Below, piece after piece: positions 1 through 8,437 of a DNA stretch of 42,359 nt. Source of the stretch: Dehalococcoides sp. JdFR-54 (lineage in GTDB: Bacteria > Chloroflexota > Dehalococcoidia > JdFR-54). Every line of letters starts with the position of its first letter. Position 1 is the first letter of the stretch. The stretch lies in contig MTNP01000037.1 in assembly GCA_002011475.1 (NCBI GenBank), positions 33,191 through 75,549 on the forward strand, in the 5' to 3' direction. The notes beneath the pieces were generated by a model. That model was not told the origin of the DNA and ran no database searches. It saw only the letters and a list, made by a program, of their open reading frames with translations. Made by a program: the position numbers and the translations under genes.

Positions 1-1257
1 CTGGCCTGTGCCCACCATCTCTTTCGGATGGGCTATCTGGTCACCATATTCGAGGCAGGGACGACGGCCGGCGGCATGCTGGCTACGGGAATCCCCGAGT
101 ACAGGCTCCCTAAGGAGGTGCTGCACAGGGAACTACAGCGCATCGTCAGCTGCGGCATAGACATAAAGACGCAAGTTCGCATAGGGCAGGACTTGAGCTT
201 AGATGGTCTCTTCCAGCAGGGCTATGAGGCGGTCTTCCTGGCTATCGGCGCCCAGCAAAGCCGAAAACTGGGTATCCCCGGGGAAGAGGCCACCGGCATC
301 GTGCCCGGGCTGGACTTTCTGCGCAAGGTGTGCCTGGGGGAGCGGCCGAAGCTCAGAGGTTCCGTGGCCGTCATCGGCGGTGGCAATGTGGCGATAGATG
401 CAGCCAGGGTGGCCAGGAGGCTGGGGGCAGAAAACGTGACCATTTTCTATCGCAGGTCGAGACAGGAAATGCCAGCCAGCCCCGGCGAGGTGGAGGCAGC
501 TGAGGCCGAGGGCGTGAGCATCGAATACCTGGCTGCCCCCACCAGGCTTTTTCAGGCAGAGGGGAAAGTAACCCACATGGAACTGCTGCGGATGGAACTC
601 GGAACGCCGGATGCGTCCGGGCGCAGGCAGCCTGTGCCCGTGCCCGGCTCTGAATTCAGCGTGGCAACAGAGCTGGTCATTGTGGCTGTGGGCCAGGAGG
701 TGGAGCCATCTTCCCTGGAGGAAGAGGGCGTGCAAACGGCCGATGGCCTGCTCAAGGCGCACCCGGAGACGCTCGCCACCAGCCGAGCCGGCGTGTTTGC
801 CGGCGGGGACGCAGTGACTGGGCCGGCCACTGTAGCCATGGCTCTGGGCGCAGGCAAGCGGGCAGCGACCTCCATCGATAGCTACTTGAGAGGGGTACCC
901 TTGGAACCCCCTGCCTCCCAGCCACCCGTGACACTGGATGAACTGAACCTGGATTACTTCGAGAAAAGCCCACGCCTGAAGCCAAAGCACCTACCGCCAG
1001 CGAGTAGAGTCAGGGACTTCGCCGAGGTAGACGGGGCTTGTAGCCAGGAGCAGATATTGACCGAGGCCGGACGGTGCTTCAGTTGCGGTTGCTGCGCGGC
1101 TTGCGACAATTGCTGGCTCTATTGCCCGGAGGTCTGTATCTCCAGGGAGGATAGGGAGTATAGCATCAACTACGACTACTGCAAGGGATGTGGCATCTGC
1201 GTTGAGGAATGCCCCACCGGATCCTTGGTCATGGAGGCGGAAACATGGAAAAGGTGA
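1..1257 (+). CDS. NAD(P)-binding glutamate-synthase-small-subunit-like oxidoreductase fused to a 2x[4Fe-4S] ferredoxin domain (5' partial)
   Basis: The reading frame is open from base 1 and begins LACAHHLFRMGY, the sequence expected just after the first GxGxxG of this FAD/NAD(P)-binding family, so the true start lies outside the window. The second nucleotide-binding fold shows VIGGGNVAIDAAR, followed by the GltD-type AVGQ and the FAD-contacting FAGGDAVTGPATV. The last ~70 residues hold two cysteine clusters (CFSCGCCAACDNCWLYCP and CKGCGICVEECP), typical of two [4Fe-4S] centres. The family passes electrons between NAD(P)H and iron-sulphur partners. The ferredoxin-like tail resembles the delta subunit of pyruvate:ferredoxin oxidoreductase, and the gene overlaps the alpha-subunit gene by 13 nt. 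It is therefore inferred to be the electron-transfer/delta subunit of the complex encoded downstream. Family is certain; the exact physiological partner is inferred. Confidence 0.88.
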   Translation: MACAHHLFRMGYLVTIFEAGTTAGGMLATGIPEYRLPKEVLHRELQRIVSCGIDIKTQVRIGQDLSLDGLFQQGYEAVFLAIGAQQSRKLGIPGEEATGIVPGLDFLRKVCLGERPKLRGSVAVIGGGNVAIDAARVARRLGAENVTIFYRRSRQEMPASPGEVEAAEAEGVSIEYLAAPTRLFQAEGKVTHMELLRMELGTPDASGRRQPVPVPGSEFSVATELVIVAVGQEVEPSSLEEEGVQTADGLLKAHPETLATSRAGVFAGGDAVTGPATVAMALGAGKRAATSIDSYLRGVPLEPPASQPPVTLDELNLDYFEKSPRLKPKHLPPASRVRDFAEVDGACSQEQILTEAGRCFSCGCCAACDNCWLYCPEVCISREDREYSINYDYCKGCGICVEECPTGSLVMEAETWKR

Positions 1258-2405
1258 TGACAGGCAACAGCGCCGTTGCCTACGGCGTAAAGCTGGCCCG
1301 GGCTCAGGTTATCCCTGCCTATCCCATAACACCCCAAACGACGATAGTGGAGCACCTCGCCCAGATGTGCGCCACGGGCGAGCTGAGGGCACGGTTCATC
1401 AATGTGGAGTCGGAGTATTCGGCCATGGCCGCTTGCATAGGTGCTGCCGTGGCCGGGGTCAGGACTTTCACCGCTACATCCTCCCACGGCCTGGCATTCA
1501 TGCATGAGCTACTGCACTGGGCGAGCGGAGCTAGATTGCCCATCGTTATGGCGAACGTGAATCGCGCCCTGGCCGTGCCCTGGAGCCTTCTGGCTGAACA
1601 TACCGACAGCCTCTCTCAAAGAGACACGGGCTGGCTCCAAATATATTGTGAGGACAATCAAGAGGTCCTCGATTCCATATTGCAGGCGTACTACATTGCG
1701 GAGCGGGTCAGGCTGCCCTGCATGGTGAACCTGGAGGGGTTCTACCTCTCCTATATCTCAGAGCCGGTACATATCCCGGAGCAAGAGCAAGTAGATGCCT
1801 TTCTGCCCGCCCACTGCCCAGCCTATGAACTGGACCCAGATCGGCCGGCGGCCTTCTTTGGGGCCACCTTCGAGCCCACAATGCTCTACAGGTTCAGAAG
1901 GGACACGCACCAAGGCCTGGAAAAGGCCCTGCGGGTGGCCCGGGAAGCGGACGAGGATTTCCACAGGGCTTTCGGACGCAGGTATGGTCTCCTAGAGGGG
2001 TATCGCCTGGTGGATGCCCAACTTGTTTTGGTTGCCACCGGAACCTCGGTCAGCACGGCCAGGACGGCCGTAGACAGGCTACGAGACAGGGGGGCCAAGG
2101 TGGGGCTGCTAAAGCTCCGGCTGTTTCGACCTCTGCCGGCCGATGATATAAGAAGCGCTTTGAGAGGGGTGCCCAAGGTGGCCATCCTTGACCGCAGCAT
2201 ATCGTTAGGAGCTGGGGGGATATTGTGCCAGGAGCTCAAGTCTGTCCTCTATAGGGCAGATGGCCAGTGTCCGGCCGTTTTTGGCCTGCTGGCTGGGCTG
2301 GGTGGCATCGATGTGACCCCGGACCTCATTTGTGAGATCGCTGAGCGGGCCCTGCGATCTGAGTATCCCACCGAGGAACCTATCTGGATCGAGGTGAACC
2401 GATGA
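1245..2405 (+). CDS. porA: 2-oxoacid:ferredoxin oxidoreductase, alpha subunit (PorA-like)
   Basis: The start is the ATG at 1245, seven bases after a GGAGG, giving MEKVMTGNSAVAYGVKLARAQ; an upstream ATG at 1209 lacks a ribosome site. The motif AYPITPQTT near residue 25 is the alpha-subunit signature of pyruvate/2-ketoisovalerate:ferredoxin oxidoreductases, and a transketolase-like C-terminal domain follows (LVLVATGTSVSTARTAV, KLRLFRPLPADDI). The complex oxidatively decarboxylates a 2-oxoacid to acyl-CoA with reduction of ferredoxin, or runs in reverse. It overlaps the preceding ferredoxin fusion and its stop overlaps the beta-subunit start (ATGA), so the three are co-transcribed. The gamma subunit is not in the window and may lie upstream. 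Pyruvate is the likeliest substrate, but related 2-oxoacids cannot be excluded. Confidence 0.9.
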   Translation: MEKVMTGNSAVAYGVKLARAQVIPAYPITPQTTIVEHLAQMCATGELRARFINVESEYSAMAACIGAAVAGVRTFTATSSHGLAFMHELLHWASGARLPIVMANVNRALAVPWSLLAEHTDSLSQRDTGWLQIYCEDNQEVLDSILQAYYIAERVRLPCMVNLEGFYLSYISEPVHIPEQEQVDAFLPAHCPAYELDPDRPAAFFGATFEPTMLYRFRRDTHQGLEKALRVAREADEDFHRAFGRRYGLLEGYRLVDAQLVLVATGTSVSTARTAVDRLRDRGAKVGLLKLRLFRPLPADDIRSALRGVPKVAILDRSISLGAGGILCQELKSVLYRADGQCPAVFGLLAGLGGIDVTPDLICEIAERALRSEYPTEEPIWIEVNR

Positions 2406-3310
2406 GAACAATGCCGGCTTTTGACAGGGACGACTTCAGCATACCCAGGGACGAATATCTATACTCGGGTCATAGCGGGTGCCCTGGCTGCGGTGCCACC
2501 TTGACCATGCGACATGTGTTGAAGGCTATGGGACCGAGAACGGTGGTTGTGGTGTGCGCTTCCTGCTGGACGGGCATAGCCGGCTATTTCCCGACTTCGT
2601 CCCTGAAGGTTCCGTCAGTCCATTGTGCCTTTGCCAGCGCCGCAGCTACAGCCTCGGGCTTGAAGGCGGCCTTGGAGATGAGAGGTGACGACATAAGCGT
2701 CCTGGCCTGGGCCGGAGATGGGGGCACCCTGGACATCGGGCTGCAAGGGCTCTCGGCGGCAGCGGAACGAAACGATGATATCCTCTACATCTGCTATGAC
2801 AACGAGGCTTACATGAATACCGGGATTCAACGCAGCTCCGCCACACCTTTGGGCGCCTGGACCACCACCACCCCCCTGGGCCAAGATCGGCCCAACAAGA
2901 ACATCATGGATATCATGGTCGCCCACGGGGTGCCCTATGCGGCCACGGTGACCATCGGTTTCCCCTCGGACCTGATGCGGAAGGTATCCAAGGCTAAAGG
3001 CATCAGGGGCACCAGGTTTATCCATGCCCTTTCACCATGCCCCACCGGTTGGCGGTTCGCCCCTCACCTTACCGTGAAGATTGCCAGACTGGCGGTGGAG
3101 AGCAAGGCCTTCCCCCTCTATGAGGTCGAGCAAGGGGAGTACATTATCACCCACATGCCTCGCGACCGCAGCCTCAAAGAGTACCTGGAACTGCAAGGCC
3201 GGTTCAAGGATTTGACGGACGACGAGGTGCAAGGCATCCAAGACAACCTTGAGCGGGCCTGGCAGCGCTTGATGGCAAAATCCAGGATTGCCACCTATGC
3301 CACGCCCTGA
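2402..3310 (+). CDS. porB: 2-oxoacid:ferredoxin oxidoreductase, beta subunit (PorB-like)
   Basis: 302 residues, the usual length for PorB. It carries the GHSGCPGCGATL segment and a later Cys pair (CASCWTG), which with the Cys in SPCPTGW are expected [4Fe-4S] ligands. The thiamine-diphosphate motif runs from AGDGGTLDIG to YDNEAYMNTG, with GIQRSSATPLGAWTTTTP as in pyruvate synthase beta subunits. It binds TPP and transfers electrons from the decarboxylated intermediate to ferredoxin. The start overlaps the alpha-subunit stop by 4 nt, implying translational coupling. The gene ends the operon; a convergent gene lies 38 nt beyond. Confidence 0.92.
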   Translation: MRTMPAFDRDDFSIPRDEYLYSGHSGCPGCGATLTMRHVLKAMGPRTVVVVCASCWTGIAGYFPTSSLKVPSVHCAFASAAATASGLKAALEMRGDDISVLAWAGDGGTLDIGLQGLSAAAERNDDILYICYDNEAYMNTGIQRSSATPLGAWTTTTPLGQDRPNKNIMDIMVAHGVPYAATVTIGFPSDLMRKVSKAKGIRGTRFIHALSPCPTGWRFAPHLTVKIARLAVESKAFPLYEVEQGEYIITHMPRDRSLKEYLELQGRFKDLTDDEVQGIQDNLERAWQRLMAKSRIATYATP

Positions 3311-3348
3311 AGGGAATGCCCGGGGAAACGGCACGGCCAGCTATGTGG

Positions 3349-4446
3349 CTATTTGACCTCGTATTTGGCCACAGCCTCTTCAGCCAGCTCGAGTCCTAGC
3401 CCCGGCTTTTGCGGCAGGACAAATGCCCCATCCTCTATCCGAAGTGGCTCAGTAAATAGGCTCGACGACAAGGGCAGATACTCCAGGATCAAGCAGGGGG
3501 GCAGGGCAGCGACCAGATGACATAGGATTTCTGGGAAGAGGTGGCTGACCACCGGCAGGTGACAGGCTTCGGCCATGGCGGCGATCTTTCTCCATTCGCT
3601 GATACCCCCTACCCTTTGCAGGTCGATCATCACGATATCCAGGGCCTTCCTCTCTATCAGTTGGCGAAAGTCTGCCTTGGTGCGATGCAGTTCCCCCGCG
3701 GCAATGGGCACATCGAGGGCCGCTGCCACCTGGGCACTGCCCTCGATATCCTCTCCCGGTACGGGGTCCTCCAGCCAGTAGATGTCATATTTCTCAAACT
3801 GCCTCCCTATGCGTATAGCTTCGGGGGGAGACCAGGCCTCGTTCACATCCACCATAAGGTGGATGTCCTTGCCGATGGCCTCTCGAACTGCTCTCACCCT
3901 CTCCACCTCCTGGGAGATGCTCCCACCCCCAGCCCGCATTTTCATCGCCCGGAAGCCCATGTCCACCAGCTTTGTGGCTGCCGCGGTCAACTCCTTCAAG
4001 GTCGTAGACCGCCACAGGTCGAAGCTGGCATAGACGGGAACCCTATCCCTGAGCCCTCCCAATAGCCTATATAGCGGCTTGCCCGCCTCTTTGCCCATGA
4101 TATCCCAGAGGGCGACGTCGATGGCCGTGGTGGCGAAGTTGACGAGCCCCACCCATCTCAGGAAGGATGTGTGTATCCGTATCTTGTGAAGGATCTCCTC
4201 CCCCAGGAAGGGGTCCTCGCCGATGAGGAAATCCCTCAGCTCATCGACCATGGTTTTCAGGGCCTTCATCCCCTTGGCTGACAAGGACAATGCATAGCCG
4301 AAGCCTTTGTGCCCCTGGTCAGTGCATATTTCGACGAGCACATGGGTTGTGGTGGTAAATAGCTGCCATTTGCCCCCCACATGGGCGGTAAAGGGCTTCT
4401 CCATGGGAACGGAGAGCACCCGGGCGGTAACATCCTCGATTTTCAT
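3349..4446 (-). CDS. Mandelate racemase/muconate lactonizing enzyme family protein (enolase superfamily)
   Basis: The start chosen is the ATG at 4446 (MKIEDVTARVLSVPM) behind a GGGAGGAAGG; a further upstream ATG lacks this. The 365-residue protein has an N-terminal capping domain and a TIM-barrel. Visible active-site elements are KMRAGGG (acid/base Lys), metal ligands in DVNEAW, LEDP and AAGELH, and a C-terminal VVSHLFPE histidine. The Lys plus His arrangement is that of the mandelate racemase subgroup, which abstracts the alpha-proton of a carboxylate substrate with Mg2+. Likely substrates are sugar acids or similar carboxylates; the sequence does not settle which. It stands alone between two + strand operons, so context gives little help. 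Confidence 0.88.
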   Translation of the reverse strand: MKIEDVTARVLSVPMEKPFTAHVGGKWQLFTTTTHVLVEICTDQGHKGFGYALSLSAKGMKALKTMVDELRDFLIGEDPFLGEEILHKIRIHTSFLRWVGLVNFATTAIDVALWDIMGKEAGKPLYRLLGGLRDRVPVYASFDLWRSTTLKELTAAATKLVDMGFRAMKMRAGGGSISQEVERVRAVREAIGKDIHLMVDVNEAWSPPEAIRIGRQFEKYDIYWLEDPVPGEDIEGSAQVAAALDVPIAAGELHRTKADFRQLIERKALDIVMIDLQRVGGISEWRKIAAMAEACHLPVVSHLFPEILCHLVAALPPCLILEYLPLSSSLFTEPLRIEDGAFVLPQKPGLGLELAEEAVAKYEVK

Positions 4447-4572
4447 GGCCTTCCTCCCGTATGACCTTACAGGCCCGCGCCTGTAAAGCCTTATAGCCGG
4501 CAATTCTACTGTCTGCCGTAGGGGCAGTCAAGTTGCAGGCCTTAGGGGTTTATCGGGCCTGGGGAGACGATG

Positions 4573-4601
4573 TTGACGTTTGCGCATATTGCTGGTATAA
4601 T
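4573..4601 (+). promoter_or_regulatory. Sigma-70 promoter for the methyltransferase/corrinoid operon
   Basis: TTGACG at 4573-4578 and TATAAT at 4596-4601 are separated by exactly 17 bases, close to the ideal housekeeping promoter. It points at the UroD-like gene starting at 4679, leaving a leader of about 70 nt that ends in a G-rich Shine-Dalgarno (GGGGGGAGGG). Confidence 0.8.
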
Positions 4602-4678
4602 GCGGCCTCACAAATGGGGGGCATTTCAGAGGCTGAGGCGGTTACAGCAGCCAGAGGTTCCCCTGGGGGGAGGGCAGA

Positions 4679-5731
4679 ATGCCGAAGATGACCGGATTGG
4701 AGCGCTTGCTCACAGCGCTGAAGCTTCAGGAACCGGACGTGGTCCCCCACTTCGAGTTCCTGATCAACCAAAAGGTGAGGGACGCCATCTTACCCGGCGC
4801 ATCCTACGAAGATTTCGTCGATTACATGGACCTAGATGCGGTGGCGGTCTTCGACAGGACAGCGGAGCGCTACGAACCCGTAGATGCCTCCAAGAAGATA
4901 GTTCGTGACCATTGGGGTGCCATCGTCCGCTTCACCTCGGAGGATGTACCCCACCCCGTAGAGACGCCTATTAAGTCGGAGAGGGACCTGGACAGCTATG
5001 TCCCCCCCGACCCCGACCTGCCCTGGCGATACGAGAGACTGCGCAATCTGGTGAAGCGCTTCAAGGGGCAGCGGGCCATCGTGGCCACCCTCATCGATAC
5101 CTTCGACGTGGTCAGGGATGGCTTGCGCGGCGATGTCGCCCTTTATCGGGACATGATAAGGAACCCCGAAATGGTGGACCGAATGAATGAGATTGTGCTC
5201 AAATACCAGCTGGGCTACATCAAGAATTGCATCGAGGTGGGCGCTGACATCATCGTCATTACCGGAGATTATGCCACCACAATGGGGCCCATGGTATCCC
5301 CTCAACATACCGAGAGGTTCATTACCCCCTGTTTGAAGAGGATGGTGGAGTACATTCACAGCCTGGGCAAGCCCTGCATCAAGCATACCGATGGCAATCT
5401 GTGGCGCATCTTTGACCTGATTGTGGAAACGGGTATAAACGGCCTCCACCCCATCGATCCCGAGGCGGGCATGGACATCGGAGAGGCCAAGGCCAAATAT
5501 GGCAACCGGATCTGTCTCATGGGCAACATCGACTGTGGTCCCCTGTTGAGTTGGGGGACCCAGGAGAGGGTGCGCCAGGAGGTGAAGGAGTGTATCAGGA
5601 AGGCGGGGAAGGGGGGAGGGCTCATCGTCGCCTCCAGCAATTCCATCCATTCAGCGGTGAAGCCGGAGAACTATGTGGCTATGGTGGAGGCCATTCGAGA
5701 GTATGGCCAATACCCCCTGTCCCTGGACTGA
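4679..5731 (+). CDS. Uroporphyrinogen decarboxylase-family methyltransferase (corrinoid-dependent, MtaA/CmuA-like)
   Basis: 350 residues, full length for the UroD/MtaA family. Features include an N-terminal MTGLERLLTALKLQEPDVVP segment, a central VGADIIVITGDYA strand and KHTDGN around His236, close to the metal-site region of the UroD-like methyltransferases. The tail GGGLIVASSNSIHSAVKPEN is typical of the family. True HemE enzymes differ in the N-terminal substrate motif, and the next gene encodes a corrinoid protein 24 nt downstream, so methyl transfer to or from a cobamide is much more likely than porphyrin synthesis. The methyl donor is unknown: O-methyl aromatics, methylamines, methanol and similar are possible. 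A clear promoter lies upstream. Confidence 0.85.
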   Translation: MPKMTGLERLLTALKLQEPDVVPHFEFLINQKVRDAILPGASYEDFVDYMDLDAVAVFDRTAERYEPVDASKKIVRDHWGAIVRFTSEDVPHPVETPIKSERDLDSYVPPDPDLPWRYERLRNLVKRFKGQRAIVATLIDTFDVVRDGLRGDVALYRDMIRNPEMVDRMNEIVLKYQLGYIKNCIEVGADIIVITGDYATTMGPMVSPQHTERFITPCLKRMVEYIHSLGKPCIKHTDGNLWRIFDLIVETGINGLHPIDPEAGMDIGEAKAKYGNRICLMGNIDCGPLLSWGTQERVRQEVKECIRKAGKGGGLIVASSNSIHSAVKPENYVAMVEAIREYGQYPLSLD

Positions 5732-5755
5732 CCCTCTGAGAGGAAGGTGACCAAG

Positions 5756-6397
5756 ATGACGGTAGACCTCAATGAACTGAGCAGGCGCATCATCGAGGGA
5801 GATGCCGATAAGGCTATAGAGTTGACCAAGGCGGCTCTAGAAGGCGGGGTGCCGGTGCAGGAAATCCTGACCAGGGGCCTGGTAGGGGCCATGAACACGG
5901 TGGGGGAGCGGTTCAAGAGAGGGGAATACTTCCTCCCGGAGATGTTGCTGGCGGGGGAGGCGGTGAAGGCGGCCGTTGAGCAATTGAAGCCAGCCCTGAT
6001 CAGGGGTGAGGCGGGTTACACCGGCAAGTATCTGATAGGAACTGTTCAAGGCGATGTGCACGACATCGGCAAGAACATCGTGGCTATGATGTTGGAGGGG
6101 AATGGCTGGGAGGTGACCGACCTGGGAGTTGATGTCGCCCCTGAGGACTTCTGCTCGGCGGTGGATAAGAACGGTTACCATATTGTGGGGATGTCGGCCC
6201 TGCTCACATTGACAATGTCCAACCTGGCCAAGACCATAGATGCCTTGAAGGCGGCTGGGTTGAGGGATAGGGTCAAGATAATGGTCGGCGGCGCGCCGGT
6301 GACCCAGGCCTATGCTGACCAGATCGGTGCCGATGGCTATGCCCCCGATGCCGTCGAGGCAGTTATGGTAGCTGCCAAGCTCCTGGGGAAATCCTAG
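5756..6397 (+). CDS. Corrinoid (cobalamin-binding) methyl-carrier protein, MtbC/MtaC-like
   Basis: 213 residues from the ATG at 5756, which is 8 nt after AGGAAGG; a GTG three codons upstream sits inside that ribosome site. The first ~90 residues form the four-helix cap domain (GLVGAMNTVGERFKRGEYFLPEMLLAGEA is spread over this part). The rest is the Rossmann B12 domain with the DxHxxG motif (GDVHDIGKN), whose His102 is the expected lower cobalt ligand, and the later SALLTLTM and GGAPV loops. Such proteins carry a methyl group on cobalt between two methyltransferases. It is the second gene of an operon with the UroD-like methyltransferase. No reductive activator (RACo) or second methyltransferase is visible in the window. 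Confidence 0.93.
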   Translation: MTVDLNELSRRIIEGDADKAIELTKAALEGGVPVQEILTRGLVGAMNTVGERFKRGEYFLPEMLLAGEAVKAAVEQLKPALIRGEAGYTGKYLIGTVQGDVHDIGKNIVAMMLEGNGWEVTDLGVDVAPEDFCSAVDKNGYHIVGMSALLTLTMSNLAKTIDALKAAGLRDRVKIMVGGAPVTQAYADQIGADGYAPDAVEAVMVAAKLLGKS

Positions 6398-6399
6398 GA

Positions 6400-6438
6400 G
6401 GGTCAATCCGGCTGGACCATGTCCAGCCGGATTGACCC
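6400..6438 (+). terminator. Perfect 18-bp hairpin after the corrinoid gene
   Basis: Arms 6400-6417 and 6421-6438 are perfectly complementary with a 3-base CAT loop. It begins two bases after the corrinoid gene's stop codon. There is no T-tract downstream, so it is either an atypical terminator or a processing/stability structure separating this operon from iorAB. Confidence 0.6.
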
Positions 6439-6523
6439 CTTGGTGTGGTCGGAGTAGAATCTGTCCCGAGGGCGGGCAAATCCGTACCCGCTGATTATAG
6501 GCAATTAGATTGGGGGTGAAAGA

Positions 6524-8437
6524 ATGCCCGGTCTTGCTCGAGAGGTGACCGGTTCCCGCGGGCTGCTGATGGGCAATGAGGCCATCGCCAGAGGTGCCTT
6601 GGAGGCAGGTGTACAATTCGCCGCGGGCTATCCGGGGACCCCCTCCTCGGAGATAGTGGAGAACCTGGCCGGGGCTGCCAAGGAGACGGGCATCTATGTG
6701 GAGTGGTCCGTCAACGAGAAGGTAGCCACGGAAGCGGCAGCCGCTGCCTCCCTGGCAGGGCTGCGGGCACTTGCGGCTATGAAGACGGCTGGCCTGAACG
6801 TGGCCCTGGACTTCCTGGCCCACCTCGGCTACTCCGGATTGGGCAAGCACGGTGGGGGCCTGGTTGTGGTGGTCTGTGATGACCCAGAGGGCCATTCCAG
6901 CGGTGATGAGGCGGATTCCCGGTGGGTGGCCAAATCTATGAGTGTCCCCCTGCTGGAGCCGGGGAGTCCTCAGGAAGCCTTGGATATGACGAAATGGGCT
7001 TTCGAGCTCTCCGAAGGGTCCAACTGCTTCTGTTTTGTGAGGAGCTATACCCGCCTCTCCCATGCCAGTGGCCCTGTCACGCTGGGCGAGGTGCCTGAGG
7101 TGGAAAGGAAGGCTCACTTCGATACCACCCAGACCATCTCGCCCTACCTGGCCAAACCACACCATGCCAGCCTGCTCCAACGACTGGCAAAGGTTGGCGA
7201 GCTCTTCGAGTCCTCCCCCTTCAACTGGTACACGGGCCCGGAGAACCCGGAACTCCTCATCGTTTGCAGCGGCAGCGGCGGCTCCTATTCCCTAGAAGCG
7301 ATAGGGTCGTTGAACCTGGGGCAGTCAGTGGGGGTGCTAAAGCTGGGAACACTTTGGCCATTTCCCAAGGGGTTGGTTGAAAAGCATCTGGCCCGGACCA
7401 GTCGAGTGCTGATTGTCGAGGAGGTTGACCCCTTCATCGAGATCCATGTTAAGGAGACGGCGTTTGAATCCCCGATGGTGCCCAAATCCCTGAGAATATA
7501 CGGCAAGGGCTCCGGCCACATACCCAGCGTGGGGGAGCTGACACCCGACCTGGTGCTGAAGGCCCTCTCCACCCTCTTCGGGTTGGAGTACTGCGCCAGG
7601 GAGCCAGATTATGAGCAAAAGGCCCATGGGGCGGCGACCCAGATGCTTATCGACCGGGGCCTGACCTGGTGCCCGGGCTGCCCTCACCGAGCCAGCTTCT
7701 GGTCGCTGAAAAAGGCGATGCAGAAAGATGGCCGGGGCGGTTTCTTGACCGGCGATATCGGCTGCTACACCCTCGATGTCTATCCCGCCGGCAACCAACA
7801 GACGAAGGCGCTGCACGCCATGGGCTCGGGGGTGGGGCTGGCCACCGGGTTTGGCAAGCTCAACCAATTCGGCTCCAAACAGCCCGTTATAGCGGTATGC
7901 GGTGACTCGACTTTCTACCATGCTTCGATCCCGGCCCTCTTAAATGCCGTACATAATAGGTCAAACATGATGATGGTGCTCCTGGATAACGCTGCCACGG
8001 CCATGACGGGCTTCCAGCCCCATCCAGGTACAGCCTTTGATGCCGTGGGGAATGCGGCCCCAGTGATAGACGCTGAGAAACTGTGCCAGGGCATAGGCTG
8101 CAAGGTGGTGGTAAGCGACCCGTTCGACATAAAGGGCACCACGGAGAAGCTGCTCCAGCTCCTCAAGGAAGACGGGGTTAGGGTCTTGATCCTGCGCCGA
8201 AAGTGTGAGCTGGTGCGCATGAGGGAGGAGCGGCGATACCCCTATAAGGTCTGGGTCGATGGGGAGAAGTGTCGCGGCGATAAATGCGGTTACTGCACCA
8301 AGGTATTCAAGTGTCCTGGGCTGCCCTGGGACATGGAGACGGGAAAGGCACAAATCCAGCAGGCAGTTTGCTCCGGGTGCGGGGTTTGCGTTGACATCTG
8401 CCCCTTCGGGGCTATTGCCAGGGAGGAGCCAGCGTAA
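6524..8437 (+). CDS. iorA: Indolepyruvate:ferredoxin oxidoreductase, alpha subunit
   Basis: 637 residues, close to the family norm. The N-terminal pyrimidine-binding domain has MGNEAIARGALEAGV and AAGYPGTPSSEI, the IorA form of the PITP motif. The TPP domain shows the CPGCPHR motif near residue 382, DIGCYTL, and GDSTFYH with later DNAATAMTG. The C-terminus carries an 8-Fe ferredoxin domain (CRGDKCGYC... and CSGCGVCVDICP). The enzyme oxidatively decarboxylates aryl pyruvates, or in reverse makes them from aryl-acyl-CoA, using ferredoxin and CoA. The ATG at 6524 follows GGGGGTGAAAG. The stop overlaps the iorB start (TAATG), the usual iorAB order. An alternative role with other 2-oxoacids is possible but less likely. 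Confidence 0.93.
   Translation: MPGLAREVTGSRGLLMGNEAIARGALEAGVQFAAGYPGTPSSEIVENLAGAAKETGIYVEWSVNEKVATEAAAAASLAGLRALAAMKTAGLNVALDFLAHLGYSGLGKHGGGLVVVVCDDPEGHSSGDEADSRWVAKSMSVPLLEPGSPQEALDMTKWAFELSEGSNCFCFVRSYTRLSHASGPVTLGEVPEVERKAHFDTTQTISPYLAKPHHASLLQRLAKVGELFESSPFNWYTGPENPELLIVCSGSGGSYSLEAIGSLNLGQSVGVLKLGTLWPFPKGLVEKHLARTSRVLIVEEVDPFIEIHVKETAFESPMVPKSLRIYGKGSGHIPSVGELTPDLVLKALSTLFGLEYCAREPDYEQKAHGAATQMLIDRGLTWCPGCPHRASFWSLKKAMQKDGRGGFLTGDIGCYTLDVYPAGNQQTKALHAMGSGVGLATGFGKLNQFGSKQPVIAVCGDSTFYHASIPALLNAVHNRSNMMMVLLDNAATAMTGFQPHPGTAFDAVGNAAPVIDAEKLCQGIGCKVVVSDPFDIKGTTEKLLQLLKEDGVRVLILRRKCELVRMREERRYPYKVWVDGEKCRGDKCGYCTKVFKCPGLPWDMETGKAQIQQAVCSGCGVCVDICPFGAIAREEPA

Noticed and set aside
5837-7180. 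A 447-codon open frame on the minus strand.
   Set aside because: It is antisense to the corrinoid protein and IorA and spans the hairpin; the amino-acid composition is that of a shadow frame.
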